A DNA stretch of 64,000 bases from Hyphomicrobiales bacterium. Lineage in GTDB: Bacteria > Pseudomonadota > Alphaproteobacteria > Rhizobiales > Xanthobacteraceae. Both the position numbers and the translations under genes were made by a program. Location of the stretch: positions 1 through 64,000 of the forward strand of contig PNAI01000023.1 of NCBI GenBank assembly GCA_003169835.1, read 5' to 3'. Numbering within the stretch: the stretch's first letter is position 1; every line of letters begins with the position of its first letter. Positions 16,593 through 28,887 of the stretch are shown in pieces. The notes below the pieces were generated by a model. The model was not told the origin of the DNA. It ran no database searches and saw nothing but the letters and a program-made list of their open reading frames with translations.

Positions 16593-17579
16593 TTACCCGA
16601 TCTTGACCACGATCCGCCCCCGCACCTGCCCCGCCAGGATGCGCGGGGCCGTGTCGATCACCTCGGCGAGGCCAATATCCACGGCCATTTTGGCCATTTT
16701 GGCGCGTTCCAGGTCGGATTCCAAGCGGGTCCAGGCCTGGGTGCGCATGGTTAACGGACACTGAACAGAATCAATGCCTAAGAGCGAAACGCCACGCAGG
16801 ATGAACGGGGCAACGCTGGTCGGCAGATCCATGCCGCCAGCGAGCCCGCAGGCCGCCACCGCCCCGCCATAGCGGGTCATGGCGAGGGCATTGGCCAAGG
16901 TCGCCGAGCCGACTGAATCGATGCCGCCGGCCCAACGCTCCTTGGCCAGAGGTTTGACCGGCCCGGAGAGCTCCGCCCGGTCGATGACTTCGGCGGCGCC
17001 GAGGTCTTTGAGATATGCGGCCTCCTGCGGGCGTCCGGTGGACGCAATCACCCGGTAGCCGAGCTTGGAGAGCAGCGCGACCGCGACCGAGCCAACGCCG
17101 CCCGCGGCTCCGGTCACCAGCATCGGGCCGCGATCGGGCGCGAGGCCGTGGCGTTCGAGCGCCATGACCGCGAGCATCGCCGTGTAGCCCGCTGTGCCAA
17201 TCGCCATGGCCTCGCGCGTGCTCAGTTTCGCGGGTAAGCGCACCAGCCAGTCGCCTTTGACGCGCGCCTTCTCCGCATAGGCGCCCAGGTGCGTCTCGCC
17301 CAAGCCCCAGCCGTTAAGAATGACCTTGTCGCCGGCCTTCCAGCTTGGATGCGAGGAGGTCTCCACGGTGCCCGCGAAATCGACTCCGGGGATCATGGGG
17401 AAGCGGCGCACCACTGGCGCTTTGCCGGTGATCGCAAGGCCGTCCTTGTAGTTGATGGTCGACCATTCGATGCGGACGGTGACATCGCCGTCCATCAGAT
17501 TGCTCTCGTCGAAATCGACCATGCCGACCTTCTGCCCGGACTCGGATTTCTCGATCAGGATCGCTTTGAATGCCGCCAC
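16593..17579 (-). CDS. acuI: MDR-family oxidoreductase, acrylyl-CoA reductase (AcuI/YhdH)-like
   Basis: This 328-residue NADPH-dependent enzyme begins at GTG 17579, with AGGAGAG eight bases upstream. [62 protein letters not shown] (cofactor loop) and SVQCPLTMR are hallmarks of the YhdH/AcuI subgroup of zinc-independent medium-chain reductases, which reduce acryloyl-CoA to propionyl-CoA. The assignment to acryloyl-CoA rather than another enoyl or quinone substrate is by family. Confidence 0.85.
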   Translation of the reverse strand: MAAFKAILIEKSESGQKVGMVDFDESNLMDGDVTVRIEWSTINYKDGLAITGKAPVVRRFPMIPGVDFAGTVETSSHPSWKAGDKVILNGWGLGETHLGAYAEKARVKGDWLVRLPAKLSTREAMAIGTAGYTAMLAVMALERHGLAPDRGPMLVTGAAGGVGSVAVALLSKLGYRVIASTGRPQEAAYLKDLGAAEVIDRAELSGPVKPLAKERWAGGIDSVGSATLANALAMTRYGGAVAACGLAGGMDLPTSVAPFILRGVSLLGIDSVQCPLTMRTQAWTRLESDLERAKMAKMAVDIGLAEVIDTAPRILAGQVRGRIVVKIG

Positions 17580-17655
17580 GTGCCCTCTCCTAAGCCGAAT
17601 TGAATAATGGCGTAGCGCCGGGACAATTCGCACTCAAGGGGCGATGGAGAGCTGT

Positions 17656-18891
17656 TCAGGCTGCGGCAGCGGCGGCCGGGCGCACGACGGGCTTCTCGAC
17701 GATGGGTAAGTTGATGATCGCGGAGGCCACGCCGAAGAACGCCGAAAGCCACCATACCAAGTCATACGAGCCGGTGCGCTCGAACATCAATCCGCCGAGC
17801 CACACGCCCAGAAATCCCCCGACCTGATGGCTGAAGAAGGCAAAGCCGAACAACATGGTGAGCCAGCGCGTGCCGAACATGAGCGCCACCAAGCCCGATG
17901 TCGGCGGCACGGTTGAGAGCCACAGCAAACCGGTGACCGCGCCGAAGATGAGAGTTGTCGGGATACTCGCCGGCAGCACAATGAAGATGACGATCGACAT
18001 CGCGCGGGCAAAATAGATGATGGAGAGGAGGAAGCGCTTGGGCATCCGGCTTGCGAGCCAGCCCGAGGAGAGCGAACCCACGATGTTGAATAGCCCGATA
18101 ACGCCGATGGTCCAGGCGCCAATTTCGGCGCTCAATCCGCGGTCGATCAGATAGGCCGGCAGATGCACTGTAACGAAAGCGAGCTGAAAGCCGCAGGTGA
18201 AGAAGCCGATGACGAGCAGTACGTAGCTGCGGTGGCCGAATGCTTCCGAGAGTGCCTGTTTGTATGACTGCGGCTGGGCTTTACCGGATGAAGTGCTGAC
18301 ATCCGGCGCAGAGAGAATCAACGAGAGCGGCAACACGAGCAACATAAGCCCGGCGAAAACGAGCAGCGCGGTGTGCCAGTCGAACGTATCGATCAGTCCG
18401 CGCGCGAGCGGCGAGAACAGGAATTGTCCGAACGAGCCTGACGCAGTGCCGGCGCCAAATGCGAAGCTGCGCCAGTTTTCCGGCACGAGCTTGCCGAGCG
18501 CGCCGACGATCATCGGAAACGAGCAGCCGGAAAGGCCAAAGCCGATCAGAACGCCGGCCGACAAATGCAATGTCGATGTGGTCGGCGCGAAGGCCATCAG
18601 TGCGAGGCCAAGCGCGTAGAGGATCGCACCGGCGCAAATCACCCGTACCGCGCCGAAACGGTCGGCAACCCCGCCGGCGAGCGGCTGCCCCACGCCCCAG
18701 AGCAAATTCTGGATGGCGAGCGAGAACGAGAACACGTCGCGTCCCCAGCCGTGATCGAACGACAGCGGTGTGAGAAACTGGCCCATGGCCGAGCGCGGCC
18801 CGAAGCTCAGAAGCGCGATCATGCAGGCACCGCCGATAATGATGGCAGGGGTGCGCCATGGGGCAATTTGCAAGGGAGCGACGGCGGTCAT
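17656..18891 (-). CDS. MFS transporter
   Basis: The 411-residue protein starts at MTAVAPLQIAPWRTP and has 12 predicted membrane helices. The MFS loop motif between helices 2 and 3 is GGVADRFGAVR, and a matching SGWLASRMPKR lies between helices 8 and 9. The QPQSYKQALSEAFGHRSY region is the central cytoplasmic loop. It resembles the oxalate/formate antiporter-like group used for small organic anions, but the substrate is not readable. It lies 76 bases upstream of the acuI-like gene on the same strand, so co-transcription is possible. Confidence 0.85.
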   Translation of the reverse strand: MTAVAPLQIAPWRTPAIIIGGACMIALLSFGPRSAMGQFLTPLSFDHGWGRDVFSFSLAIQNLLWGVGQPLAGGVADRFGAVRVICAGAILYALGLALMAFAPTTSTLHLSAGVLIGFGLSGCSFPMIVGALGKLVPENWRSFAFGAGTASGSFGQFLFSPLARGLIDTFDWHTALLVFAGLMLLVLPLSLILSAPDVSTSSGKAQPQSYKQALSEAFGHRSYVLLVIGFFTCGFQLAFVTVHLPAYLIDRGLSAEIGAWTIGVIGLFNIVGSLSSGWLASRMPKRFLLSIIYFARAMSIVIFIVLPASIPTTLIFGAVTGLLWLSTVPPTSGLVALMFGTRWLTMLFGFAFFSHQVGGFLGVWLGGLMFERTGSYDLVWWLSAFFGVASAIINLPIVEKPVVRPAAAAAA

Positions 18892-19171
18892 TTCGATTCT
18901 CCGCCGCATCCGTGCGCGGCGGCCGGAACATAGGGGCTCGTCCTTAACGGCCCAAGCCAATGTTGCTGATAGCTGCGATCGGTCTACTGCATGAATTCGC
19001 GAATTCGCGCCTTTGACTGCACGGCTTGATGAATTGGTGGACCTGCATTGTGAATTTGGAGGGGGTGGCGCGATGCTGGCAGAAGTGCTATATGTGATTT
19101 GCTCGAAATGAGGATAATAGCTTCGGGCGAGATAAAGGGTGCCGGCTTTGGCCGGATGTTTTCGTACCCCA

Positions 19172-19192
19172 TTATGCTCTACTAGAGCATAA
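19172..19192. promoter_or_regulatory. Candidate NadQ operator upstream of nadA
   Basis: TTATGCTCTA and TAGAGCATAA are perfect ten-base inverted arms around a single C. The site ends five bases before the ribosome site (GTGGAGG) and 17 bases before the nadA ATG, an ideal position for a repressor. A NadQ-type regulator is encoded 6 kb away. I infer the pairing; I could not compare with a motif database. Confidence 0.7.
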
Positions 19193-19209
19193 AAGATGTG
19201 GAGGCCGCT

Positions 19210-20310
19210 ATGCCGATCATGGAAACGCTAGACCCGGTGCACGCGCGCGCATTCCCTCCTGCACCCCCCGCAGGCGCTCACGAGGCGCTGCGCAGATTTG
19301 GCCCACTGCCCACGCCTTCGCTGGAATGGAACGCGCAGGTGGAACGCGAGACCGCGCATCTGTACGAGCGCGTTAAGTCTGTCGTGCCGACGATCGAATG
19401 GCCGTTTTTTGCGCCCTATGTGCGTGCGATCAATGCGCTGAAGAAAGAGCGCAATGCGGTGATCCTGGCGCACAATTACCAGACGCCGGAAATCTACAAT
19501 TGCGTCGCCGATTTCACCGGCGACTCGCTGCAGCTCGCGCGCGAGGCCACCAAGGTCGATGCCGACATCATCGTGCAATGCGGGGTGCATTTCATGGCGG
19601 AGACCGCGAAGATTTTGAACCCCGACAAGACCGTGCTGATCCCTGATCTCAAGGCCGGCTGCTCGCTCGCCTCATCCATCACGGGCGACGATGTACGGCT
19701 GCTGCGCCAGCGTTTCCCCGGCGTGCCGGTGGTCACCTATGTGAACACTTCGGCTGAGGTGAAGGCCGAGAGCGACATCTGCTGCACGTCCTCGAATGCG
19801 CTGCAGGTCGTGGAGAGCCTTGGCGCCGAGCGCGTGATTTTCTTGCCCGACGAGTATCTCGCGAAATACATCGCTTCCCAAACCAAAGTGAAGATCATCG
19901 CTTGGAAGGGCCATTGCGAGGTGCATGAGCGCTTCACTGGCGATGAGCTCAGGCGCGTGCGCGAGGCCGATCCGTCGGTGCAGATCATCGCGCATCCGGA
20001 GTGCCCGCCGGATGTGATTGCGGTGGCCGACTACACCGGCTCGACCTCGGGCATGATCGACTGGGTGCGCAAGCGCATGCCCAAGCGCGTGGTGATGGTC
20101 ACCGAATGCTCGATGGCCGACAACGTGCACGCCGAACTTCCCGACGTCGAATTCGTGCGGCCGTGCAATCTGTGCCCGCACATGAAACGGATCACGCTGC
20201 CGAAAATCCTCGACAGCCTGCTCAACATGAAGGAAGAAGTGACGATCGATCCCGCGATAGCCGCGAAGGCACGCCGCGCGGTCGAGCGCATGGTTTACTT
20301 GAAGAGCTGA
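19210..20310 (+). CDS. nadA: Quinolinate synthase A
   Basis: The 366-residue enzyme condenses iminoaspartate with dihydroxyacetone phosphate to quinolinate using a 4Fe-4S cluster. ATG 19210 follows GTGGAGG at the right spacing. Clear motifs are [88 protein letters not shown] and ECSMADN...[16 protein letters not shown], which supply the cluster cysteines. It is followed 11 bases later by nadC; nadB, usually in this operon, is absent. Confidence 0.96.
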   Translation: MPIMETLDPVHARAFPPAPPAGAHEALRRFGPLPTPSLEWNAQVERETAHLYERVKSVVPTIEWPFFAPYVRAINALKKERNAVILAHNYQTPEIYNCVADFTGDSLQLAREATKVDADIIVQCGVHFMAETAKILNPDKTVLIPDLKAGCSLASSITGDDVRLLRQRFPGVPVVTYVNTSAEVKAESDICCTSSNALQVVESLGAERVIFLPDEYLAKYIASQTKVKIIAWKGHCEVHERFTGDELRRVREADPSVQIIAHPECPPDVIAVADYTGSTSGMIDWVRKRMPKRVVMVTECSMADNVHAELPDVEFVRPCNLCPHMKRITLPKILDSLLNMKEEVTIDPAIAAKARRAVERMVYLKS

Positions 20311-20321
20311 CCGGCCGCCTG

Positions 20322-21188
20322 ATGTCGCTTCTCTGCCCCGACGGGTACCTCTCTCCGCTCGAAATCGACGAGGCGGTGCGTCGCGCGCTCGCCGAGGATC
20401 TCGGCCGCGCGGGCGATGTAAGCTCCATCGCCACGATCCCAGAGGACACCAAAGCGCGCGTCGTGGTGGTTGCGCGCAAGGCGGGCACCATCGCCGGACT
20501 GCCGCTGGTGGCGGCGTGTTTCGAGAAACTTTCGCCGGCGATCAAGATCAAGGCGCAGGCGCGCGACGGCGACACGGTCAAGGCAGGGACCGCGCTGATG
20601 ACGCTTTCCGGCGATGCGCGCGCGATCCTGGCAGCCGAGCGCACGGCGCTCAATTTCCTCGGACATCTGTCGGGGATCGCCACCGCGACGTCTGCCTATG
20701 TGCGCAAAATCGGTAAAGCTAAGACGCGCATCTGCTGCACACGCAAGACCACGCCGGGCCTGCGGGCGCTGGAGAAGTACGCCGTGCGCTGCGGTGGCGG
20801 TTTAAATCACCGCTTCGGCCTCGACGACGCGATGCTGATCAAGGACAACCACATTGCGGTCGCGGGCTCCATCCGCGCCGTGCTGCAACGCGCCAAGGCG
20901 AAAGCCGGTCATCTGGTCAAGATCGAGATCGAAGTCGACTCACTCAAGCAGCTTGAAGAGGTCCTCGCGAGCGGGCTGGCCGACGTGGTGATGCTGGACA
21001 ATTTCAGTATCGCGACGATGAAGAAGGCGGTCAAGCTGGTGGCCGGCCGCCTGGTGATCGAGGCCTCGGGCGGGATCACGCTCGACAATATTGCGGCGAT
21101 CGCGGCCACAGGCGTGGACTATGCTTCGTCAGGCGCGCTCACTCATTCGGCACCCAATCTCGACGTCGCGCTCGACATCGCGATGTGA
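20322..21188 (+). CDS. nadC: Nicotinate-nucleotide pyrophosphorylase (carboxylating)
   Basis: The 288-residue enzyme converts quinolinate and PRPP to nicotinate mononucleotide. [39 protein letters not shown] is the phosphoribosyltransferase active-site block (read here as consecutive pieces), followed by [25 protein letters not shown] and [14 protein letters not shown] 20322 lies 11 bases after nadA; both should share the nadA promoter and its palindrome. Confidence 0.95.
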   Translation: MSLLCPDGYLSPLEIDEAVRRALAEDLGRAGDVSSIATIPEDTKARVVVVARKAGTIAGLPLVAACFEKLSPAIKIKAQARDGDTVKAGTALMTLSGDARAILAAERTALNFLGHLSGIATATSAYVRKIGKAKTRICCTRKTTPGLRALEKYAVRCGGGLNHRFGLDDAMLIKDNHIAVAGSIRAVLQRAKAKAGHLVKIEIEVDSLKQLEEVLASGLADVVMLDNFSIATMKKAVKLVAGRLVIEASGGITLDNIAAIAATGVDYASSGALTHSAPNLDVALDIAM

Positions 21189-21190
21189 GG

Positions 21191-21469
21191 CTAGAACAGC
21201 CTGCCCGGCGAGCCGGCGGCGATCGGCAACACCACCATCAGCACGACGCCAATCACCAATCCAAGCAGCCGCGCTTCGATCGAAATCACCGTGCCGGGTG
21301 CGCCGCGCGTGCGTGCGTAGTTCGCAAACTCAAACAGCGCCATGGCGATGATCATCCAGAAATATGGCGTGACCCGCAGGTCGCGGCTTTCGGGAGCGGC
21401 GATGAGAATGGCGCCGGCGGCGATCCCGCAGACCACCATGAAGGCCAGAAAAATGCGGTCGATCGACAT
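21191..21469 (-). CDS. Small membrane protein, 92 aa
   Basis: It begins MSIDRIFLAFMVVCGIAAGAI and contains three hydrophobic helices, with a short charged loop ESRDLRVTPYF between the first two. I do not recognise the family. It follows another small membrane protein gene on the same strand with a 32-base gap, so the two probably form a unit. It converges on nadC with a two-base gap. Confidence 0.6.
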   Translation of the reverse strand: MSIDRIFLAFMVVCGIAAGAILIAAPESRDLRVTPYFWMIIAMALFEFANYARTRGAPGTVISIEARLLGLVIGVVLMVVLPIAAGSPGRLF

Positions 21470-21501
21470 ATCGACATTGCCCTTCAGTTCGACGTCGCCC
21501 T

Positions 21502-21774
21502 TCAGCGGGCAGCCAACACAAAGACGCTGATATAATTGCCGACGAGAAAAGCCGCGAGCCCGGCACTGCAGCCGTAAACCAGCGCGCGATCGGGAATGAC
21601 CTCGGGCACCGGGCGCGCGTAAATCACTCGAAGCGCCAAGAGCGCCGCTGCGACGACGACAAAGAACAGCACCAACGGGTGAACGAGGATGCCCGCACCG
21701 AGCGGCCGCTTGTTGGCGAAGATGCCAAAAGCGAAGCCGCCCGCGGCCATCAAGCCGTACCACCAAGATATCAT
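21502..21774 (-). CDS. Small membrane protein, 90 aa
   Basis: The product, MISWWYGLMAAGGFAFGIFA..., has three predicted membrane helices and a PVPEVIPDRALVYG loop. The family is not recognised by me. The in-frame stop ends it 32 bases before the next small membrane gene; a single long neighbouring frame overlapping both is considered spurious. Confidence 0.6.
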   Translation of the reverse strand: MISWWYGLMAAGGFAFGIFANKRPLGAGILVHPLVLFFVVVAAALLALRVIYARPVPEVIPDRALVYGCSAGLAAFLVGNYISVFVLAAR

Positions 21775-21813
21775 CTTCAGCCGAGCGCCTTGGAAAACTT
21801 CCGCTCATTCCCA

Positions 21814-21889
21814 CCCCCGATCAAGTCGGGGGTAAACTCCAGCGGGAATCCGGTGATCGTTGCCCCTGGGTCCCCGCTTTCGCGGGGAC
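21814..21889. repeat. Intergenic double-hairpin repeat
   Basis: Two hairpins lie in the gap between small membrane protein genes and the TRAP binding-protein gene: CCCCCGA/TCGGGGG (21814-21832) and GTCCCCGC/GCGGGGAC (21870-21889). Wording of this type (CGGTGATCGTTGCCCCTGGGTCCCCGC) is common in intergenic repeats of Bradyrhizobium-like genomes. It may also end transcription from the TRAP operon. Confidence 0.55.
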
Positions 21890-21901
21890 GAATGGAGCAG
21901 C

Positions 21902-22873
21902 TCACATCTTCACGCCTTTTTCGGTGAAGTATTTCACCGCGCCGGGGTGCCATGGGATCGGCGAGTTGGTCTTAATCTGGTTTTCGACCGAGAAGCTTTT
22001 CGATTCCTGATGGACGGCGACCAAATCGGCTTTGTGATCGACGATGATCTGCACGATCTTGTAAGCCATCTCATCGCTCAAGCTGGCGTTGGAAACGAGG
22101 ATGTTCCAGACCACGGTGTTCTTGTTGTCCTTGTCCTGCCCCGGATAGACGCCGGACTTGATCGTGCTTGCGGCATAGAGGTTGCCATATTTCTTATTCA
22201 TGGCATCGGCCAGGTCGGCATGGTCGATCAACTTGATTTTCACGCCCGGCGTTGCGCCGAGATCGGTGACCGCAGCGGTCGGAAGACCGCCGACCCAGAA
22301 GAACGCGTCGATCTTGCGATCCTTGAGCGCGTTGACGGACTCGGCGACACCGAGCCGTTCGCGCTTCATGTCCTTGTCCTTGTCGAGGCCGGCGGCCTCG
22401 ATCACGCGGAACGCCATCACTTCGGTTGCGCTGCCGCCCGAGCCGGTGGAGACGCGCTTGCCTTTGAGGTCCGTCATCTTCTCGATGCCGGTGCCTTCAA
22501 TGGTGACGACGTGCATCTGGTTCGGATAGAGCACCATCAGCGTACGCACGGGTACCTTGGTGCCCTTGAACTTGTCTTCGCCGTTGGCGGCGTCGAGGGC
22601 TGCGTCGGCCATCGAGAAGGCGAGCTCGGCTCCGCCGGAATTGATGAGCTTCAAATTATCGACCGAGCCGCCGGTCACTTCGGCGGTTGCCTGGATGCCC
22701 GGAATGGTCTTCGACAACAGATTGGCGAGTCCGCCGCCAATCGGATAGTAGACGCCGCCGGTTCCGCCGGTCGCGATCGAGATCGCCTTGTTCTGCGCCA
22801 GCGCGCTGCCGGCAAACCATGCGGCAAACGCCACGACTGAAAGGCCTGCAAGCCTCGTTAGACGTTTCGACAT
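21902..22873 (-). CDS. TAXI-family TRAP transporter solute-binding protein
   Basis: The 323-residue periplasmic protein has a signal peptide (MSKRLTRLAGLSVVAFAAWFAGSALAQ). SIATGGTGGVYYPIGGGLANLLSK and EVTGGSVDNLKLI are the start of the TAXI fold; LKGKRVSTGSGGSATEVMA and DAFFWVGGLPTAAV follow. Its gene lies 53 bases downstream of the fused TRAP permease, its obvious partner. The substrate is unknown; several TAXI systems carry dicarboxylates or amino acids such as glutamate. Confidence 0.92.
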   Translation of the reverse strand: MSKRLTRLAGLSVVAFAAWFAGSALAQNKAISIATGGTGGVYYPIGGGLANLLSKTIPGIQATAEVTGGSVDNLKLINSGGAELAFSMADAALDAANGEDKFKGTKVPVRTLMVLYPNQMHVVTIEGTGIEKMTDLKGKRVSTGSGGSATEVMAFRVIEAAGLDKDKDMKRERLGVAESVNALKDRKIDAFFWVGGLPTAAVTDLGATPGVKIKLIDHADLADAMNKKYGNLYAASTIKSGVYPGQDKDNKNTVVWNILVSNASLSDEMAYKIVQIIVDHKADLVAVHQESKSFSVENQIKTNSPIPWHPGAVKYFTEKGVKM

Positions 22874-22926
22874 CGCTCGTGCTCCCTTTATCGTTGGCTT
22901 TATTCGTTGGCTTGATTAGTCGGCTC

Positions 22927-25095
22927 TCAACCGGTGGCAGGTGCTGCCGGCGCCGGCATGAGCTTTTGTTTTAGCAGCAAACACAGGCCAATCGCTAGAC
23001 CGAATGGCGCTGGATACGGGATGTAGAGGCCGGTTATGGTCTCCATGAGAGCCTCGATCAGGCTTGGAAATACCAGCAACAGACCGGACAGCAAGAACAG
23101 CAGGCTTTCGGCAATGGTATTTCGCCGCAGTGCCCAGCGCTGCGCGGCGGCGGCCAGCGACGCGAGGCCCGCGGCGGTGATCAACGTGATGAGCAAGATG
23201 CTCCAGTACGAACCGCCCGGTGGAACTTTCATCAGCAGGCCGACGCCCAGCGGGTCGAGGATAAACACGAAGGGTACGAGGAATGCCGGCAGCGTGTATT
23301 TCCAGGCCTGCATGGTCGTACGATATGGATCGGCGCCGGTGATGGCAGCGGCGGCGAACGGCGAGAGTGCGGTCGGCGGGGAAACCTCCGAGAGCACCGC
23401 GTAATAGAAGATGAACATGTGTGCGGCAAAGTCGGGCACGCCGAGCTTGATCAGTGCCGGCGCCGCGATCACCGCGCAGATGATGTAGGACGCGGTCACC
23501 GGCACCGCGAGGCCGATAATCCACACGACCAAAGCCGTATAGATCGTGGTGAGCAACAGGCTGCCGCCAGCAAAATCCAGCACGATCGAAGAGAATTTCA
23601 GCCCAAGTCCAGTGAGCGTGACGACGCCGACGATTACGCCAGCCGATGCGCAGGTGGTGGCGGCGCTGAGCACGCCGATGGAGCCGTCGGACAACGCGCG
23701 CACGAGCTTCTTGCTTGTCTGGGCGGCCTCCTTGTTCATTAGGCTGAAGCCGACGATGCCGATTGCAGCCGCCGCGAACAGGATCAGAACCGGATGTTCC
23801 GTCAACCATAAAATTGGAATCGCCACCAACACCAACGGAATGACCAATTGCCGCGGTATCAGCGTCGTCTCCCGGGTCAGCGCGCTCATCGCGAAGGAAA
23901 GTATCGTCGCGTAGAACACCGACAGCATGGGCGAGTAGCCGATCACCATGAAGATGACGACGGCGACCAGCGAGACGAAGTGAAAACCGTATTTGCTGGT
24001 CATCTCCCACAACGTCATGTCTTGCTTGAACGTCACGTCGCGCGCGCCGAAGCGGTGGGCGTCGAGCTCAACCATGAACAACAGCGACAGGTAATAGAGA
24101 AGCGTCGGGATGGTCGCCATCCAGATGACTTCGAGATAAGAGATTTTAAGGAATTCGGCGATCAGGAAGGCGGCGGCGCCGAGCACCGGTGGCGAGATGA
24201 TCGCGCCGAGCCCACCGGCGGCGAGCAATCCGCCCGCGGCGTCAGGCGCAAAGCCGGCTTTCTTCAGCATCGGATAGGCGACGGTGCCGATCATTACGGT
24301 GGTGGCGACGCCCGAGCCCGACGGCCCACCAAGCAGAAAGGACGAAGCCACGACCGCGCGGCCGGCGCTGTTGGGCTTGCCGCCCATGACGGCGAGCGAA
24401 AAATCGATGAAGAATTTTCCCGCGCCGGAATGCTGCAGGATGGCGCCGTAAATCGTGAACATGATGATCAGCGTCGCCGACACGTCGACGGGCACGCCGA
24501 AAATGCCTTCGAGGGTGATGAACAGATGCCCGACGAGGCGCGCGATGTCGTAGCCGCGGTGCGTCCATGGCGGCGGCAGATACGGTCCGTAATAGGCATA
24601 GGCGACAAACAGCAGAGCAACGAACGGCATGATCCAGCCGGTGGTGCGGCGCGCCGCCTCCAGCACGAGCACGATGAAGATGACACCGAGAATGACATCC
24701 CAACGGGTCGGGGTTGCCGCGCGATCGGTGAAGTCATCGCCGGCGAGCAGCGCATAGGCCATAATCCCGACCGCGAGGAAACACGGGACCACATCCCAAA
24801 GCTGAATTCGGTTGCGAAATCGGTCCGCGATTGGGAACAACAGAAAGCTCAGCACCAGCACGAAGGCAACGTGGGTGTAGCGCAGGGGCTGGGTGGGCAC
24901 GATGTCGTAGGCCGCGTAGAGGTGGAACAACGTCATCGCCACGGCGATGCTGGTGACGGTGATGCCGATCCAGCCGGAGAGCCGATTTCCCGCGCCCTCT
25001 TCCTGCTGGACGTATTCCTCGGCCTTGCGAAGCGCCTCCTCCGAAATAACCGAATCGTCCGCCACCGCGGCTGGCTTGGTTTCCTCGGCCATCAT
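22927..25095 (-). CDS. TRAP transporter permease, fused small and large subunits
   Basis: The 722-residue protein fuses the four-helix DctQ-like part (residues ~40-190) to the twelve-helix DctM-like part, the arrangement typical for TAXI systems. Landmarks are TLIIMFTIYGAILQHSGAGKFFIDFSLAVMG, SAGRAVVASSFLLGGPSGSGVATTVMIG, GGLLAAGGLGAIISPPVLGAAAFLIAEF and SEVSPPTALSPFAAAAITGADPYRT (given as separate stretches). It uses a sodium or proton gradient with the TAXI binding protein encoded immediately downstream. Confidence 0.92.
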   Translation of the reverse strand: MMAEETKPAAVADDSVISEEALRKAEEYVQQEEGAGNRLSGWIGITVTSIAVAMTLFHLYAAYDIVPTQPLRYTHVAFVLVLSFLLFPIADRFRNRIQLWDVVPCFLAVGIMAYALLAGDDFTDRAATPTRWDVILGVIFIVLVLEAARRTTGWIMPFVALLFVAYAYYGPYLPPPWTHRGYDIARLVGHLFITLEGIFGVPVDVSATLIIMFTIYGAILQHSGAGKFFIDFSLAVMGGKPNSAGRAVVASSFLLGGPSGSGVATTVMIGTVAYPMLKKAGFAPDAAGGLLAAGGLGAIISPPVLGAAAFLIAEFLKISYLEVIWMATIPTLLYYLSLLFMVELDAHRFGARDVTFKQDMTLWEMTSKYGFHFVSLVAVVIFMVIGYSPMLSVFYATILSFAMSALTRETTLIPRQLVIPLVLVAIPILWLTEHPVLILFAAAAIGIVGFSLMNKEAAQTSKKLVRALSDGSIGVLSAATTCASAGVIVGVVTLTGLGLKFSSIVLDFAGGSLLLTTIYTALVVWIIGLAVPVTASYIICAVIAAPALIKLGVPDFAAHMFIFYYAVLSEVSPPTALSPFAAAAITGADPYRTTMQAWKYTLPAFLVPFVFILDPLGVGLLMKVPPGGSYWSILLITLITAAGLASLAAAAQRWALRRNTIAESLLFLLSGLLLVFPSLIEALMETITGLYIPYPAPFGLAIGLCLLLKQKLMPAPAAPATG

Positions 25096-25201
25096 CCCCC
25101 ACTGCCCGCGCTTACGGCGGTTAGATTCTCTGTCGTCGCCTGCGGCAAACTAGCATGGCGAAAATGGGCGGCATACCCGATGAAGGACGGTAGGGTGGTC
25201 C

Positions 25202-27967
<2,766 letters not shown>

Positions 27968-28152
27968 GATTAGAAATTTGCAGTGGCCCCAGGCCCCTAA
28001 ACATCATGGCGGGGCCCTTTGAAGCAAGCCCAATGAATAATCGCGCTGGCAACTGTGGAGAGTGTAACAACCAGCGCAATCGGGACGAACTGCTAATGTC
28101 ACAGAAACGATGCAATTATCATCCCTTCCCCATGCAACGAAACAAGGCGTCT

Positions 28153-28860
28153 ATGGCTCCCATGGCTAAAAAAAATCAGGCTATTTCTTGGCTATTATTC
28201 CATTTGATCGCCTTTCCGGCGGCCGCGCTTTCAGAAGAAGCCGTCAGCATCAGTGACGGCCTATATGGGCGTGCACTGCTCGACAAACCCAGCGCGCCGC
28301 GTGCAAGCGTCATTCTCGTCCCGGGCGGCGACGGCGTGATGGGGATCACTCCGGATGGGTCATTTTCCCGGCTGCGTGGCAACCAGCCTGTCCGCACCAG
28401 ACAAGCGTATGTCGCTCGCGATATTGCGACCCTCACCATCGACCGCGATGCCGATATCGCCGCGGCAATCGCCTATATGCGCAAGATCGCAGTCCCGGTC
28501 GTCCTCGTCGGCACCAGCAATGGCACACGGCGAATCGCAAGTGCCATCGCCAAAGGCGCGCGGCCGGATGCAGCGGTTCTGACCTCGGGACTTCTGCAAA
28601 CCGTTCAGTACACCATCGGATCGCCCGAGCGGCTGTCGCGGACGCTCGTGGTGCACCACCGCAACGATCAGTGCCGCGGTACGCCGCCTTACGCGGTCGA
28701 GTCATTTAAGCAATGGGGCGGATCGAAGGTGACGGTTGTATGGCTGGAGGGCGCGCCCGGCGGCGAGCCCGTATGCGAGGCGCGCTCTTATCACGGATTT
28801 CAGGGCATCGACGGTCAGGTTGTGGCCACGGTAGCGAACTTCGCCCTCTCAGTGCGTTGA
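28153..28860 (+). CDS. Exported alpha/beta-hydrolase-like protein
   Basis: About 235 residues from ATG 28153, preceded by AAGG at a good distance; further in-frame ATGs lie upstream but precede no signal sequence. A signal peptide (MAKKNQAISWLLFHLIAFPAAALS) leads to a hydrolase-like fold: VILVPGGDG as oxyanion strand, VLVGTSNGTRRIASA as the nucleophile elbow (G-x-S-x-G with Ser), VVHHRNDQCRGT as the acid region and YHGFQGID for the histidine. The family is otherwise unnamed. It sits between ppdK and glyS, convergent with glyS. Confidence 0.72.
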   Translation: MAPMAKKNQAISWLLFHLIAFPAAALSEEAVSISDGLYGRALLDKPSAPRASVILVPGGDGVMGITPDGSFSRLRGNQPVRTRQAYVARDIATLTIDRDADIAAAIAYMRKIAVPVVLVGTSNGTRRIASAIAKGARPDAAVLTSGLLQTVQYTIGSPERLSRTLVVHHRNDQCRGTPPYAVESFKQWGGSKVTVVWLEGAPGGEPVCEARSYHGFQGIDGQVVATVANFALSVR

Positions 28861-28887
28861 AACGAAATTTTTTAGTCGCGGCCGGAA

